The translations under genes and the position numbers were made by a program. Source: Cryptomeria japonica (taxonomy: Eukaryota > Streptophyta > Pinopsida > Cupressales > Cupressaceae). From it: DNA of 64,000 bases. Positions 24,929 through 37,808 of the stretch are shown one piece after another. The notes below the pieces were generated by a model. The model was not told the origin of the DNA. It did not search any database and saw nothing but the letters and a program-made list of their open reading frames with translations. Positions within the stretch are counted from its first letter, which is position 1. Each line of letters begins with the position of its first letter. The stretch is from contig NC_081412.1 of the NCBI RefSeq assembly GCF_030272615.1, positions 144,378,247 through 144,442,246 of the forward strand, written 5' to 3'.

Positions 24929-24940
24929 TGGTATCAGAGC
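24929..24940 (+). other. copia-2 primer-binding site
   Basis: TGGTATCAGAGC, two bases after the LTR; complementary to initiator methionine tRNA in plant copia elements. Confidence 0.92.
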
Positions 24941-24967
24941 TAGATCCTCTGGAAGAAGCTTGACCAC

Positions 24968-26002
24968 TTGAGGAGATCTGAGATGGAAACTTATGTGTTC
25001 AAGAAGGAGAGTCTGGGATTTTATGGAAGCAATTACATTGTGTGGAAGGACCGGATGGAAGTTCACTTGAAGTGTCTTGGAGATGAGTATTGGAAGATTA
25101 CAAAGAATGTTTACAATGTTCCTCAGAATGAACCGGTTACTGTTGCTGAAATCAAGGATGTTGAACATAACATAAGAGCTAAGGAAGCATTGTTGAGTGC
25201 CTTAAACAATTCAGAGATGACTAATGTGATGGGTTTGCAGACTGTACATGAGATATGGAAGAAGTTGGAGACCTTGAATGGAGGAGATGCACAAGTCAAA
25301 GTAGCTAAGTTGCAAAGTTTGAAAGGAAAGTATGAAGCATTGAAAGGAGAAGATGAAAACATAACATCCTTTATGGCTAAGGTGAATGAGCTTGTCATGA
25401 ACATTAGATGTGCTGGTGGAACTCTTGAATAAGATGAGATTGTTGCTAAGGTGTTGAGATCATTGCCTCATGTTTACAAACATAAAGTAGCTACTATTGA
25501 TGAAATCCGAAGTGTGACTATTGTGACCAAAGACATGTTGGTTGGAAAGATTGCTACATTTGAATTGAGCTAATTTGGAGAATCACATGGAAAATATGAG
25601 ACTGTATTTAAAGCCTATGTATCTGGGAAGCAGAAGTATGATCTTGGAGAAATTTCATATTGGGTATCCAGATATGAAAGAGAAAAGAGAGAGATGGAAG
25701 AGCAAGAAAGAGAATTGGATGAGCTTGAATCCTTTATTGCTCGGAGATTTCCTAAGGGAATCGATAAGTATGATGGAAATTTACCTTTAAAATGTTTCTC
25801 TTGCAATAAGATAGGACATTTTTCTTCTATGTGTCCTGAGAGAATATCTAGATATGATAAACATGAAAGAAATGATAGATATGATAAGTACGATAGATAT
25901 GAGAAACATGATAAGAATGATAAGCCCTATAAGCCTAACCGGAAGTTCAGATATCAAAAGAGGTGTTATTATGTTGTTGATGAAGGTGTGACATATGATT
26001 AA
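24968..26002 (+). pseudogene. copia-2 gag
   Basis: The first 154 codons (24968-25432) show a gag domain of the copia type: FYGSNYIVWKDRMEVHLK, LLSALNNSEMTNVMGL, EIWKKLETLNGGD and LQSLKGKYEALKGED. A stop at 25430 (where CAA is expected) and a frame change near 25575 interrupt it. The continuation (25694-26002) contains the intact zinc knuckle CFSCNKIGHFSSMC and a low-complexity RYDKHERNDRYDKYD tract. Gag forms the particle that carries element RNA. Confidence 0.83.
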
Positions 26003-26059
26003 TCAGAGAATGGGAATTCAGAAGATGAGTTTATATTTATTTCTATCAAGGAAGATGAT

Positions 26060-27434
26060 TTGGTACCAGTGAATCCTACAAGATGCATTGTTGAGGAGAA
26101 AGATTTGGCTACTAAGATTAAAGAGAAATATGAATGGGTGATTGATAATGGTTGTTCACATCATATGATAGGTGGTAAAAGTAAATTTGTGAGTATGGAA
26201 AGGTATGATGGCGGTATAGTGAGATTTGGAGATGATAAAGCTTTTGTGATTCATGGTAGAGGTTCTATATATTTCAATGGTAAGCATAATACTGATTATG
26301 TCTTGTATGTTGAAGGTTTAAAGCATAATCTTTTGAGTGTTGGACAGATGGTTGACAAAGGATGTGATTTGCAATTTAGGAATGGTAAATGCAAGATCCT
26401 AAATTCCCCTCTGATGCAGAGATTGCATCAGGGACTAAGACTAAAGGTAATATCTTTCACTTGAATGCTGGTGAGAAAAGTTATTTGATTTCTCAGATTG
26501 ATGAAAGTCAGTTATGGCATAGGAGAATGTGTCATGTTAATTTTGACTAAAAGATAAGGATAAGTTCTACTCAAGTTGTTAGAGATTTGCCTAAGATTGT
26601 GAAGCCTACTAATCCAATATGTAAGGAATGTCAGATGGGAAAGAAAACAAGAACTACATTCAAGAGTAAGTTGTATTCATCTAATGGATTGTTAGATCTA
26701 GTGCATATTGACTTATGTCATCCTACTAGAGTGAGAAGCATGCAAGGTGATAGATATTTCATGTTGTTGATTGATGATTATTCTATGATGATGTGGGTTA
26801 CTTTTCTAAGGGAGAAATCAAAAGTATTGGAGAAAGTCAAGATATTCAAAGCTAGGGTGAAGACTGAGACATGGTTGAAGCTGAAGTGTCTGAGATCTGA
26901 CAAAGGAGGAGAATTTACATCTAGAGAGTTTGATACATTATGTGGGAGGAATGAAATTAGAAGACATTTATCTGCTCCTAGAACTCCTCAACAAAATGGA
27001 GTTGTTCAAAGGAAGAATATAACTATTTTAGATGCTTCCAGGACTATGTTGATTGAAGGAAATGTTGCACAGACCTTTTAGAGATAAGTTGTTAGCACTT
27101 ATTTTACACATTCAACTGGGTGCATATAAAAGGTGATTCTGGTAAGACTCCTTATGAGTTATGGTTTGGTCATGTTCCTACAATTAGACATTTTATAATT
27201 TTTGGAAGTAAATATATCAAAAGAGATGAGGATATAGAAAATCTTGATGCAAGATGTGATGAAAGAATATTTTTGGGTTATTCTACTAAGAGCAAGGCCT
27301 GCCAGTGTTACAACAAGAGATTGAGAAAGATAACATCGAGTGCAAATGTGAAGGTGGATGAATGTCTTAGAAAACAAATAAAAGCATGCGGATATGATTT
27401 TGACGATGAAGATGTTATTTCAAAGCCTATCTAG
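26060..27434 (+). pseudogene. copia-2 protease and integrase
   Basis: The protease motif reads WVIDNGCSHHM, so the active-site triad is D-N-G instead of D-S-G. Integrase fragments are CKECQMGKKTRT (zinc pair), VHIDLCHPT, LIDDYSMMMWVTF, LRSDKGGEF and TPQQNGVVQRKN; the last has Gln where the catalytic Glu is expected. Frames break near 26420, 26550 and 27080. The C-terminal part (27120-27434) contains KTPYELWFGHVPTIRHF. Confidence 0.83.
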
Positions 27435-27534
27435 AATGAGATCTTAAAGCAAAATGATCTGGTGAAGACAATTAATCTAGATATTGATGTTTCTGGTGAA
27501 GAATTTCAAGAACCTAACAATCAAAATAATTAGA

Positions 27535-29155
27535 AGACTCTGAGGTATGTAAGATTGAATCATTTAGAAAATCAGATTATTTGTGATAAGAATAAAGGTG
27601 CGATGACTAGGAGAAAGATTTTTGCTGAAGATATATGTTTGATTTCAAAGATTGAACCTAAATATATTGTAGAAGCATGTAAAGATGAGAATTGGATAAA
27701 AGAAATGGAAGAAGAGCTGAACTAGATTGAGAAAAATAATGTTTGGGAGATTCTTTCGAGACCTAAAGACAATTATGTGATTGGAACTAAATGGGTGTTC
27801 CAAAATAAACTAAATGAAGCCGGTGAAGTGGTTAGAAACAAAGCAAGATTGGTATGTAAAGGGCGTTCTTAGATGGAAGGGATTGATTATGAGGAGACTT
27901 TTACTCCAAGTTATTAGATTGTTGCTTGCATATGTTTCTTACAATAATTTCAAGGTATATCAGATGGATGTCAAGTCAGCCTTTTTGAATGGTGAATTGG
28001 AAGAGGAAGTCTACATTGAGTAACCAGATGGATTTTCTTTATCAAATGAAGGAGATATGTATGTAAATTGAAGAAAGCACTGTATGGACTGAAGCAAGCC
28101 CTTAGAGTCTAGTATGATAGATTGGATAAGTATTTGTTGAAGTTGGGATTTTGTAAATGTACTATTGATAGTAATTTATACTTTAAGGTTGATAAAGATA
28201 ACATTTGATTGTTGAAGTCTTTGTTGATGATATCATTTTTGGAGGAGATGATGATTTGAGTATGAAGTTTGTAGATGATATGCAAAAGGAATTTGAGATG
28301 TCTATGATAGGTGAGATGAAATTCTTCTTAGGATTGCAGATTACTCAAACCGGTAAAGGTATTTTAATTTCTCAATCTAAGTATGTGAAGGAATTGTTGA
28401 AGAAGTTTAGGTTAGATGATTCTAAACCTGTTGGAAGTCCTATGGTGACTGGATGCAAGTTGTCTAAGAATGATGGATCTCAAAAAGTTAATCAGACTTT
28501 GTATAGATCTATGGTTGGTGGATCATTGTACTTAACTCAGATGAGACCAGATATTATGTATGTTATTTGTCTTTCTGTTAGATTTCAAGCTAATTCAAAA
28601 GAGAATCATGTTACTATTGTGAAGAGCATTATCAAATACTTGAAGGGGACTGTTGACTATGGTTTATGATATCCGAAGAATGATGATTTCATGTTATGTG
28701 CCTATATTGATGTTGATGACTGAAAGAGCACTACCAGTGGAGTTTTCTTTTTGGGAAAGAAGTTGATTTCATGGTCCGGTAAGAAGCAAGATTTTGTATC
28801 TCTATCTATTGTTGAAGTTGAATACATTGTTGCTGCTAGTAACTGTACTTAAGTAGTTTGGATGAAGCAAATGTTGAAGGATATTAGAGTGATTTATGAT
28901 GAGCCTACCATTATTTATTGTGATAATTCAAGTGCTATCAATATTTCCAAGAATCTAGTACTGCATTCTAAAACAAAACATGTATCAATTAAGTATCATT
29001 TCTTGAGGGAGAAAGTCAGTGATGAAGAAGTCAAATTGGAATATGTATCTACAAAGGATGAGATTGTAGATATTTTCACTAAGCTTTTGCCTACAGATAC
29101 TTTTGTCTACTTGAGAGACAAGTTAGGGGTCTCTGCCTCCCCTGATGAGAACTAG
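27535..29155 (+). pseudogene. copia-2 reverse transcriptase and RNase H
   Basis: Segments in several frames: WIKEMEEELN, VIGTKWVFQNKLNE, YQMDVKSAFLNGELEEEVY, the FVDDIIFGGDDD active site, MSMIGEMKFFLGLQITQ, then RNase H pieces and ADIFTK-like KDEIVDIFTKLLP near the end. Many stops (about 27869, 28020, 28668, 28722, 28851) break it. The natural stop is at 29153. The region 29156-29511 is noncoding, with two AAGGGGGAG purine runs. Confidence 0.83.
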
Positions 29156-29511
29156 ATGTATGGAGTTGCATCAATCTGATAGATTTCAGAGCCTTATCTT
29201 CTTATCTGGGTTGATGAGTGGGTGTTGCTACTCAACCAAAGTAGTCAGTGTGTGATTTAGATGATCAGTTGTGAGTTTATCCTAAGGGGGAGTGGTTGTC
29301 CTTCTTAGAGGATGAGTTCTGGGAAGAGAAGCATGCTTTATATTTTGTCTTTGGCATTGCTGTCAAAGGGGGAGAGAAGCATGTGAAAAACTGCTTTTTC
29401 TTTGGAGCTTTGTGTGAATGATCTTAGGGGGAGTTTGATGGTGTTGATTCATTTCTTTGCATTGATTATTTTTCACATTCATATGTTGCCATCAATGCCA
29501 AAGGGGGAGAT

Positions 29512-30862
29512 TGTTGGATATTGCTGAGCTGCTAGGATATGTTGTTGTCATTGATGTCAACATATTCCGGTGTTTTGGTGTTGCAGGGAGTTGTTTGGTG
29601 ATCCGTGTTTGCAGTGAGTTGATCTAGTTGGTTTATTTATTTGGGATGCCAAATCAACTAGAGATACCTCATTCTTTATTGATTCTATGATGTTGTTTGG
29701 TGATTTGATTGAGTTGTGGATTTCAGTATGAAGATTGTTCTTCTGTGTTCACTATTGTAGTGTTTTGGTATTTGATCCATTGTGCTCTGGTATGACTATA
29801 TCTTTGGTTGCGGATTTGGTAGAGTGTTTTTGATATTCATGCGTATCTTCATTTTAGATGGTTTGTGATTTGGTGCTCTGCAAGATATCTATCTAGTCCG
29901 AATTGTTGTTGTTAAGTGTTCTTGAGTGTTAGCGTGTTGATCGATGAAGATTTGATTAAGTGGCATTGGTGCAGATATTGCAGATGGTTCTAATGTGCCA
30001 GTATTTCCTAATCACACTCCTATTTTTTTTGGTGGTCCGTATTGATCCTCATGCACGTTCTTGAAGATATTATGGGTCTGATGATATTCTTTGTGTTATG
30101 CAATATTTTTGGTGGTGTAACGTGTTGCGGTTGATCATGGTGATATTTTTGGTGGTGATGCATGTTTGAGGAGTCGATTTAAGTCCATGATATGTCGTAT
30201 ATGGCATTGTATTGGTCTGATGGTTGATTTATGTATCGTGTGATGTAATTTTTTAATCAAGGGTTGAGGGTTTGGCCAACCTTGTAGTCAAGGTTGATGA
30301 TTTGTATAAATAGGTGTTAGATTCATGTAATTTGGATGTCAATGTGATGTTTGCATTATCAAAGAGTGGTGTATGTGTGCACTAGCAAATTTATCCTTCG
30401 ATATAATGTATTGAGTAGATATTGTTGTAGGGCAGACAAATGTGCTTAACTGAAACTATCATCATGCATTAGAAGATTTTATCTTTGCAGTTCATGTAAT
30501 CTGGATTGCAGTCTGAATAGTATTGTAAAGTAGTGAACCTTCCCTGAGGGTTGGAGCCTTTTGGGTCATTGTATCCTGAGTAGTGAGCTCTAGGCAATGT
30601 GTCTGAATGCATGTGCATTCCCCATTGTAATATTTACACATACTACTGCAGAGTATCCTCTTATTGTGGGTAGGTTCCCACCATGGTTTTTCCCTTAACC
30701 AGGTTTTCCACATCAAAAATCTTGGTGATATGTGTTGTTGTTATTGTTTTTATCTTTATTCTTGTTGCAGTTGATCAGACCTGAGATTGATCTTAATTTG
30801 TTTAATTCGGTGAAAATTGATTCACCCCCCCTCTTAGTTTTCCTTCATTGTTGTTGCCAACA
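29512..30862 (+). repeat. copia-2 3' LTR
   Basis: About 1351 bp, from TGTTGGATATTGCTG to TTGCCAACA, preceded by AAAGGGGGAGA (29500-29510). It keeps the original TG start lost in the 5' copy. Confidence 0.93.
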
Positions 30863-32700
30863 ATGAGTATGATCGTAATTTCATACTCTTGCTAAAGTGG
30901 GGGTTAAATATTATATCATAAATTATACTCCTTTAATTAGCGAGTCTACTTTCACACTCTCGTAGCATTTATTTTAGTTTTCCCATTCCTCTAAGCATTT
31001 TGGGACCATTTCCTGCTTTGAATTAATCTTCAACTCAAGAATATGAGTTGTATCTTAATTACTTTAAAACATCAACACATTCCTATTTGGTCCCTTACTT
31101 TAAGTGTCTCTTCTATATCATTTCAAGTCTATATGTGTCTTATCTCATTTTAAAGTTTAAAGAAAATTTTCCCCCACTTAAATGTCATCAATTCTAATAT
31201 AAATTACAAATCTAATATCAAGGCCTTATTATATCGCTTCCCTAAAAATTGGAGCCTATCTTGTTGAGACTATGACAACTATTGCCATATGTTCATGCTT
31301 CTTGGATGAAATTTTGGGAGAGTAATGTGTCAAACTTGAAATTTCTAGACTTGTCCTCAAAGTTGGGATATGACCATTGTATGTTGGCCAAAAAGTGAAA
31401 ATGCCTTGAAAACCCTATATAAGACATCATCCTTGATTCATTTTATCATCTACAAGTTTTCATTTCAAGAGAAATTATTACTCTTCAAGAGCGGATATGA
31501 GTTTAAGGAGCATCAAGTTGTACAACAAGAAAAATTTAATTATGTTTTCATGTTCAACTTGGATGATTTATCATGTTTTTGCATCAACACTTGGAATTCT
31601 TATTTAAAGAGAATTACATCATCAATCAAAGGTATAATAGTTTAAATTAGTGAAAATACCTTGAAAACCCTATATAAGACAACATCCTTGATTCATTTTA
31701 TCATCTAAAAGTTTTCATTTCAAGAGCAATTATTATTCTTTAAGAGCGGATATGAGTTTAAGGAGCATCAAGCTATACAACAAGAAAAATTTAATTATGT
31801 TTTCATGTTGGACTTGGATGATTTATCATGTTATTGCATCAACACTTGGAATTATTATTTAAAGAGAATTACATCATCAATCAAAGGTATGATGATTTAT
31901 CATGTTATTGCATCAACACTTGGAATTCTTATTTAAAGAGAATTACATCATCAATCAAAGGTATAATAGTTTCAATTCAACATTTCCAGTCAAGTATTTC
32001 ATTTCAGATTTAGCCTCCTCTCTGCAAGGGTAATCTCTCTTTTCATCATTGTTGTAGGGTTAATTCCAACTCGGGGTTTGATTTAAGAAAGCCCCTATAC
32101 AACCCAACACCATTTCCCTCTCCTTTTGTGAATGTGTAGGCTCAAAAACAGGTTTTAGGTTTAGTTTGAATGTACATGAGCACTCAGGATATAGAGACAA
32201 TGATTCCCAAAAACATTTAGTAGAAAACAATTGGACTATGTCAATTAGTGCCATAGTCCTCCCTATTTGGGTTGCAATTTGGCAGGAAGACAGTGCAGAG
32301 CCTCAAGGTTCTCAATCTAATTTCCATGCTTATTTGATCATATGTCAGGACTATGACACCTAACCACAATGTCCACCTATTTTGAGATCAAAATTTAGGC
32401 ATAGGTTCCTCTCTGCATCCCCTTTCCATTTCTATACATCTTAGTTGATTCTCAAATTTACATTTGTCTATTTATGTTGATTATTGTCAATATTGCATCC
32501 TTTAACCTAGTTTTTGTATTTTCAATCTCTAATCACATCCAATCAATCAAAGACAAGAGATAATAATGAAAACCACAAGTGCCTAGCTCTCCCAAGGGTT
32601 TGTAGTTGGGCCTATTGGTTGTTCTTCAATGTAATTGATGGGATTAGGTTTGATTCCTAGTTTGCATGTTTAAAATAGTGACTACCATTTCCACCACATT
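30863..32700 (+). repeat. gypsy-2 3' flank, LTR-like
   Basis: Directly after copia-2 the host sequence has a purine run AAAGTGGGGG (about 30895), then an AT-rich stretch and two copies of a TATATAAG promoter-like motif (31416 and 31671). It ends in C/T-rich sequence. This order (polypurine tract, AT-rich U3, TATA, downstream leader) resembles a 3' LTR of the interrupted gypsy-2. The ends are not defined, and no partner LTR is in the window. Confidence 0.4.
31394..31964 (+). repeat. 255-bp tandem duplication plus a 74-bp sub-duplication
   Basis: The block 31394-31648 is repeated at 31649-31890, including the TATATAAG motif. The last 74 bp of the second copy (31817-31890) are repeated again at 31891-31964. 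Copies differ by a few substitutions. Confidence 0.88.
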
Positions 32701-35018
32701 ACACAAACTTCATAAGAATCATTAACAAATTTTGATTCCAAATGAAATTTATCCATAATTCCCCTTGATACAAATTTTATGGGTTTGAAATATTTTGGGA
32801 TGGAAGAATCAGCAAAACCTTGATAACCACATTTACCCCTATTTGATTTCTAGTATTCTAAACTCTCACACTGTGTTTGGATGAAGTAGAAAATTTTACC
32901 TCAATAGGTTTTTTCTTTTGTGTCTCTGGTGTAAGGCAATTTTGGACCACATGTTTAGACAAAACATTTTGTTTTTAACACAAATAAAGACACAACTTAC
33001 TTCAAGGTCATATTGGTTCCACTTGCTTTCTTTGTTGAAATGTTTGAAGAAGGGGCATCATGCCTAACATCTTTATGCTATGTGTATCCTAACTGATCTT
33101 GTAACCTATTAAGTTCTTTTCTCAACAATTTGTATCAGTTTCAAAATTGCATGAATAGATATTTATATTGTTTCCAACATCCAAAGATTAAGTTTGCTTC
33201 ATCTATTATGCTTACATTAATGTTTAGAGACAATATGCCATCTGTATATATTTAGACATGATTGAAGAAATAAAATAAATAATTTGAAAAAAACAACTAC
33301 ACCTTATTTCTCCACCATATTTTTCCAAATAACAAAAAGAAAATGAATTACCTTCCACTAAGATTCTTCTGTCCAGACACAGTGCACACAATTTACACTA
33401 GCTTTTGACTTCAATTCCACATCAAATGATTAGACATAGATTGAAGAACTAGGCATAATATAATTTCTTGGTTTATAATAGACATAGTTATACCAGATTG
33501 CAACATACTTCTTAATCTAAAAAATATCAACAACAAATTTGATCATGTGCAAAGATTGAATCACACCACATTTTGGGATGAAAAACCTATTTTGTTTTCC
33601 TTGATCGCCCATGAAATGTTCTACTTGGTCCACATAATTATTTCATGCAAACTATACATTTAAAACAAAGATTTAATCTCTTACATAACTCTAAACAACT
33701 CAATGGAGTTGCATTTTCACATTTAGATCTTACCAATGAATTTCTCAGATTGTGTAAAGATTCAATGAATTTCTTCAACCATTTCTTTTATTATCCTCAA
33801 ATACATGTATAAACTTTTTTTGTTTTGTTTTGTGCATGGTGCAACGCTATTCCAAATTTAACTTTTGTATTTTTTTGTAGAATTTAAGTGATTTTTGTTT
33901 GCTCAAACTATGACTTTGTTTCTTTCTTCTCAATGTCTCCTTTTATAGTTATAAAAAAATTCAATAATCTGACCTGCCATATTTCTAACCTAAAACTTGG
34001 CAATATTTTTTTGATCTTTGTGTACCTTTTTATAGATTAAACCCAACAATGGAAAAAAGTATAGTCCACAAAGATTGATACATTATATGCAATAATGTTT
34101 TCAATTGTCTTCCACCTTCTTCCTCAAATCATAACCTTTGGGTTCGAACGCCACTATTAAGTCCAAGAGAGGCAAAATGAAAATATATATTTACTAGCAC
34201 TTGTAGTCATAGGAGGTGCAAGGGATACACCTATAGGTAATTGATTGGAAAACATAAATATATTTTAACATTACATGATGAAGTATATAAAAATATAGAT
34301 CTATAAACATGTATAGTTGTTTAATATAATTTTGCACATAATTTTGTTGAGCTTGCTCTGAATATTTAGCATGCTTACATTGGTGTCCTTTTGTATTTTT
34401 TTAAGCTTCTCTAGTATTCAAATGCATTGAAAATTAGAAAATCCATTATTTGTAACTATTGTACGATATGTAAATTTAAAGAAAAAACAATAATTTTGAG
34501 AGAAAGATGGTCAAATAATGATTTTTTAATGATCATTTTTCTTTTTTAAGAATAATTGAAATCAAATTTTATTTTTTATTTTTTATTTTTTTAATATTTA
34601 ATTAAATTTATTGTATTTTTTAATGTCTAGACAACAAGTCCAACATACAAAAATAGTAAAAAGTAAAAGAAAAATAATAATTTAAGTGTAAAAATTAAAA
34701 AACTAGTGAAATAAAAATGTACCTTGAGCCAGAAAATCTGCATTGAAATAGGAAGAAAAGGATTCCATTTTTTCTATGGCATGATTTAAACTAACAATAT
34801 AATTAATTTATATAGTAAATGTCATAAAATTTTGGATGGTTTAATGGATTTCTTGATGATTTGAAGATTGTTTAATGGGAATTGATTTTTTTTTCACGCA
34901 GATTTAAGTTGTTTCACGACGTCAGACATGTTTACATTTTGTGTACTGGCAAGTCTACAATAAAAGTATGTTGTCTAAATATTCTAAATCAATTTATTTT
35001 GAAGAAATGTTCATTTAT
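32701..35018. other. AT-rich intergenic sequence
   Basis: No supported gene. Long A/T runs (34550-34620), many short frames without domains. Probably decayed repeats. Confidence 0.35.
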
Positions 35019-36143
35019 TATGCCGAGAGGTATCTATAATGACATACAAATATCCGTAAACAAAAAAATGATTTTGAATAAATTTGACATGTAGATGACA
35101 GGTAAATGCATGCATGTTTCAATTTCTCTATAGGTATTATTTTATTACTCTAAATAAAATAGAATCATTGCCACTTGTGTCTAAGTATATGAAATTGTTA
35201 CATCTTTAATGAGAGTGAAAGAGTGCAACATTATTAAGCTCCATGTCCTTCTTGACAACTAATAAACATGCAAGACAATTATGTGATATCTCTCGACATT
35301 ATTTTACTCAATTTTTTTTTAGAATATAGGTATACTAGTTTATGCCGAGAGGCATCTACAATGACATCAAAATGTCCGTAAACAAAAATTCATTTTAAAA
35401 AAAAATTGACATGCAAATGATAGGTAAATGCACGAAGTATGTCATCTTTTGGTTTTTGTGGTGTTATTATGTCGAGAGGTATCTACAATGACATCAAAAT
35501 GTTCGTAAACAAAAATCCATTTTTGAAACAATTTGGCATGCAAATGATGGGTAAATGCATGAAATATGTCATGTTTCAATTTTTGTGGAGGTGTCATTTC
35601 ATTACTCCAAATAAAATAGAACCCTCGCCAGTTGTCTCCAACTAGATTCACAGCTTTTTGCATGTAGCAGTTTAATGGATTTGTATTCTTGAACATTTAT
35701 TTTAGAGATGATTCTCTTATATTATAAGATATCTCTCGGCATATTTTTCATACATTTTTTAAATATAGGTATACTAGTTTTATTACTCTAAATAAAATAG
35801 AACCCTCACCACTTGTCTCCAACTATATGAAACTGTTACATTCAAATGATAGTGGAAGAGTGCTAGAATATTTAAAAGAGAACAATCAAAAAAATCAAGT
35901 AGCATTGAGACATTATTGGAGGAGTGGGCTTGACATTGTGAGTATCTGACAATTCTAAATTCTAGGTTCATGCTGTCATCTTAGATAATGCTGGTATATA
36001 CTTAAGCAACTCTTTTATTATCCATATTTTTGAAACTCTTGTATACTAATAATATTGTTGCAATTGTCAAATTCCCTTCTACTATAAGATATCTCTTGGC
36101 ATATTTTACATATATTTTTTAAATATAGATATACTAGTTTATA
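35019..36143 (+). repeat. Cluster of an unclassified inverted-repeat family
   Basis: The forward motif TATGCCGAGAGGYATCTA starts at 35019, 35341 and 35468 (35468 with GTCGAG). Its reverse complement, GATATCTCTCGGCATA or close variants, occurs at 35285-35300, 35728-35743 and 36088-36103. Between them are shared blocks: ATGACATCAAAATGT, GTAAACAAAAAT, GGTAAATGCATG and TTACTCYAAATAAAATAGAA. Copies end in a T/A-rich tail and TATACTAGT. The arrangement suggests nested or partial copies of an element with short terminal inverted repeats, such as a MITE. A further copy lies at 55181-55668. Confidence 0.65.
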
Positions 36144-36653
36144 GGCACAATTATAGTTTAACTACCATATAATGAACAGAAAATAGAATTATAGAATTCA
36201 CAAATGTGTTAACCCTAAAGATTGACAAGTTAACAAATAGTTCTTAAGCAAACCTAACTAACACACATTTCTTTCTAGTTCCATATACATCATATGCCAA
36301 CACAACTTACAATTATATGCCTAGTTTAACTTCTTGGTTCTTGAAATCTCATTATATCATTCTCAATTGTCTTAGACTTAACTTTGGTGTCTTGTGACTT
36401 CACTATGTAAATCAAATGAATATAGACTTAACTTAAACTTTAAAAATATTGAGAATAATTTATAATATTCAACCTACACCCCAAATTACATCTCAATCTA
36501 TATCAATTTCCACACCCCCCCCGCCCCTTAATCCATATGTTTAATAGATCAATATAAATTTTCAAACAAAAAATTAAAAAAATAACAAACATCAAAAGCT
36601 AATATCACTAAAAAAACTACATTAACTTCATCTATCAAGACACCCACTACACT

Positions 36654-37325
36654 CTCTAATAGTACAAGCACTAGTACTTTAGGTTTGTGAGGATAACATT
36701 TAAGTGGCTAGACCCCTAAGATTAGCTCACCGGATCTCGACTACTATTTGGGTAGTCTAGGTCATTTGGGCATCCTTGTCCATCCCATCAGGTCTGAATT
36801 TAGGACCATAGACTAGATGCTAGGTGAAAATTGAGATTTGAAGTTGGTGTGAGCATAATCAAAACATGGTCAAAGGACAAAAGGCCAAAATGCTAAAGTG
36901 AGGCCTAAGTGAGGATGAGATTGTATAGGGATACAATTTACATTGCTGCAAATAGTATAAGCACTAGTACTTCAGGTTTGTGAGGATAACATTTAAGTGG
37001 CTAGACCCCTAAGAATTGTAGTACATGTCATTTGGGCATCCTTGTCCAGCCCATCAGGTTTGAATTTTTAGGACCACATACTAGATACTAGGTGAAAATT
37101 GAGATTTGAAGTTGGTGTGAGCATAATCAAAACATGGTCAAAGCATTAAAGACTAGAATGCTAAAGTGAGGCCTAAGTGAGGGAGAGACTGTATAGGGAT
37201 ACAATTTACGACGCTACAAATAGTATATGCACTAATACTTCAGGTTTGTGAGGATAACATTTAAATGGCTAGACCTCTAAGATTAGCTCACCCAATCTCG
37301 ACTACTATTTTGGGTAGTCCAAGTC
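36654..37325 (+). repeat. Tandem repeat of 268-293 bp, 2.4 copies
   Basis: Units begin at 36661, 36954 and 37222 with AGTAYAAGCACTAGTACTT-like sequence. Each then has GTTTGTGAGGATAACATTTAA and GGCTAGACC blocks. Two units end with GGGATACAATTTAC plus a GCTRCA-type end, the same ending as the solo LTRs at 47074 and 54632. The array probably arose from an LTR end. Confidence 0.85.
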
Positions 37326-37605
37326 ATTTGAATTCAACCCTTGATTTGTGTGCAATATGAATAAAAATTTGTTGCAAATTACTTAAAAGATTATATGAAA
37401 GATTTACTATGTAAAGAATTAAAGTCCAATTCACTGAACCAAACTCTGAATTCTTCTCAATAAAAAGATCCATATGCATGTCCTCACTGCATAGCACACC
37501 AAGAAGATATTATGAAGATATCATCCTCACAAGTGAGGCCCACTACATAAGAGGACATCCTCACTCCTCCAATATCTCCACTACAATAAACCCAAAACAA
37601 ATCAT

Positions 37606-37615
37606 GCCACGTGGT
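37606..37615 (+). promoter_or_regulatory. G-box upstream of CP12
   Basis: GCCACGTGGT, with the palindromic CACGTG core, about 200 bp upstream of the CP12 start. G-boxes bind bZIP and bHLH factors in light-regulated photosynthesis genes. Confidence 0.6.
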
Positions 37616-37664
37616 TACAAACACTCCAGACCTCCCCAAAATTTGAGAGGCTAAGATTTCCCTC

Positions 37665-37670
37665 CTTATC
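37665..37670 (-). promoter_or_regulatory. I-box upstream of CP12
   Basis: GATAAG on the minus strand, about 140 bp before the ATG and 50 bp from the G-box. G-box plus I-box pairs are typical of light-responsive nuclear genes for chloroplast proteins. The six-base motif alone is weak evidence. Confidence 0.4.
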
Positions 37671-37808
37671 TCTTCTAACTTGCGTCCATTTTTCATCCTT
37701 AATTCCCCAAATCAAAGCAAACCCCTGCATTTCATAGCAATCCCAAGCCCCTCCAATTCCGTCCATTGACGGAAAACTAATCATCTGCAAAATCCTCTCC
37801 ACACCCAG

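Larger units (their letters stand above)
23558..30862 (+). mobile_element. Complete Ty1/copia retrotransposon (copia-2)
   Basis: Flanked by perfect 5-bp duplications ATGAG (23553-23557 and 30863-30867). The LTRs are about 1.35 kb each. An exact TGGTATCAGAGC primer site follows the 5' LTR, and a polypurine tract AAAGGGGGAGA precedes the 3' LTR. The domain order is gag, protease, integrase, reverse transcriptase, RNase H. Unlike copia-1 it retains an almost full gag, but pol holds many stops. The first two bases of the 5' LTR have mutated from TG to AG. Confidence 0.94.

Noticed and set aside
31828-32013. Open frames in the tandem duplication
   Set aside because: Frames repeat with the 74-bp unit and encode no recognisable protein.
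34138-34155. GGTTCGAACGCC, like a tRNA/SINE B box
   Set aside because: No A box at the right distance and no cloverleaf could be drawn, so no tRNA or SINE is called.
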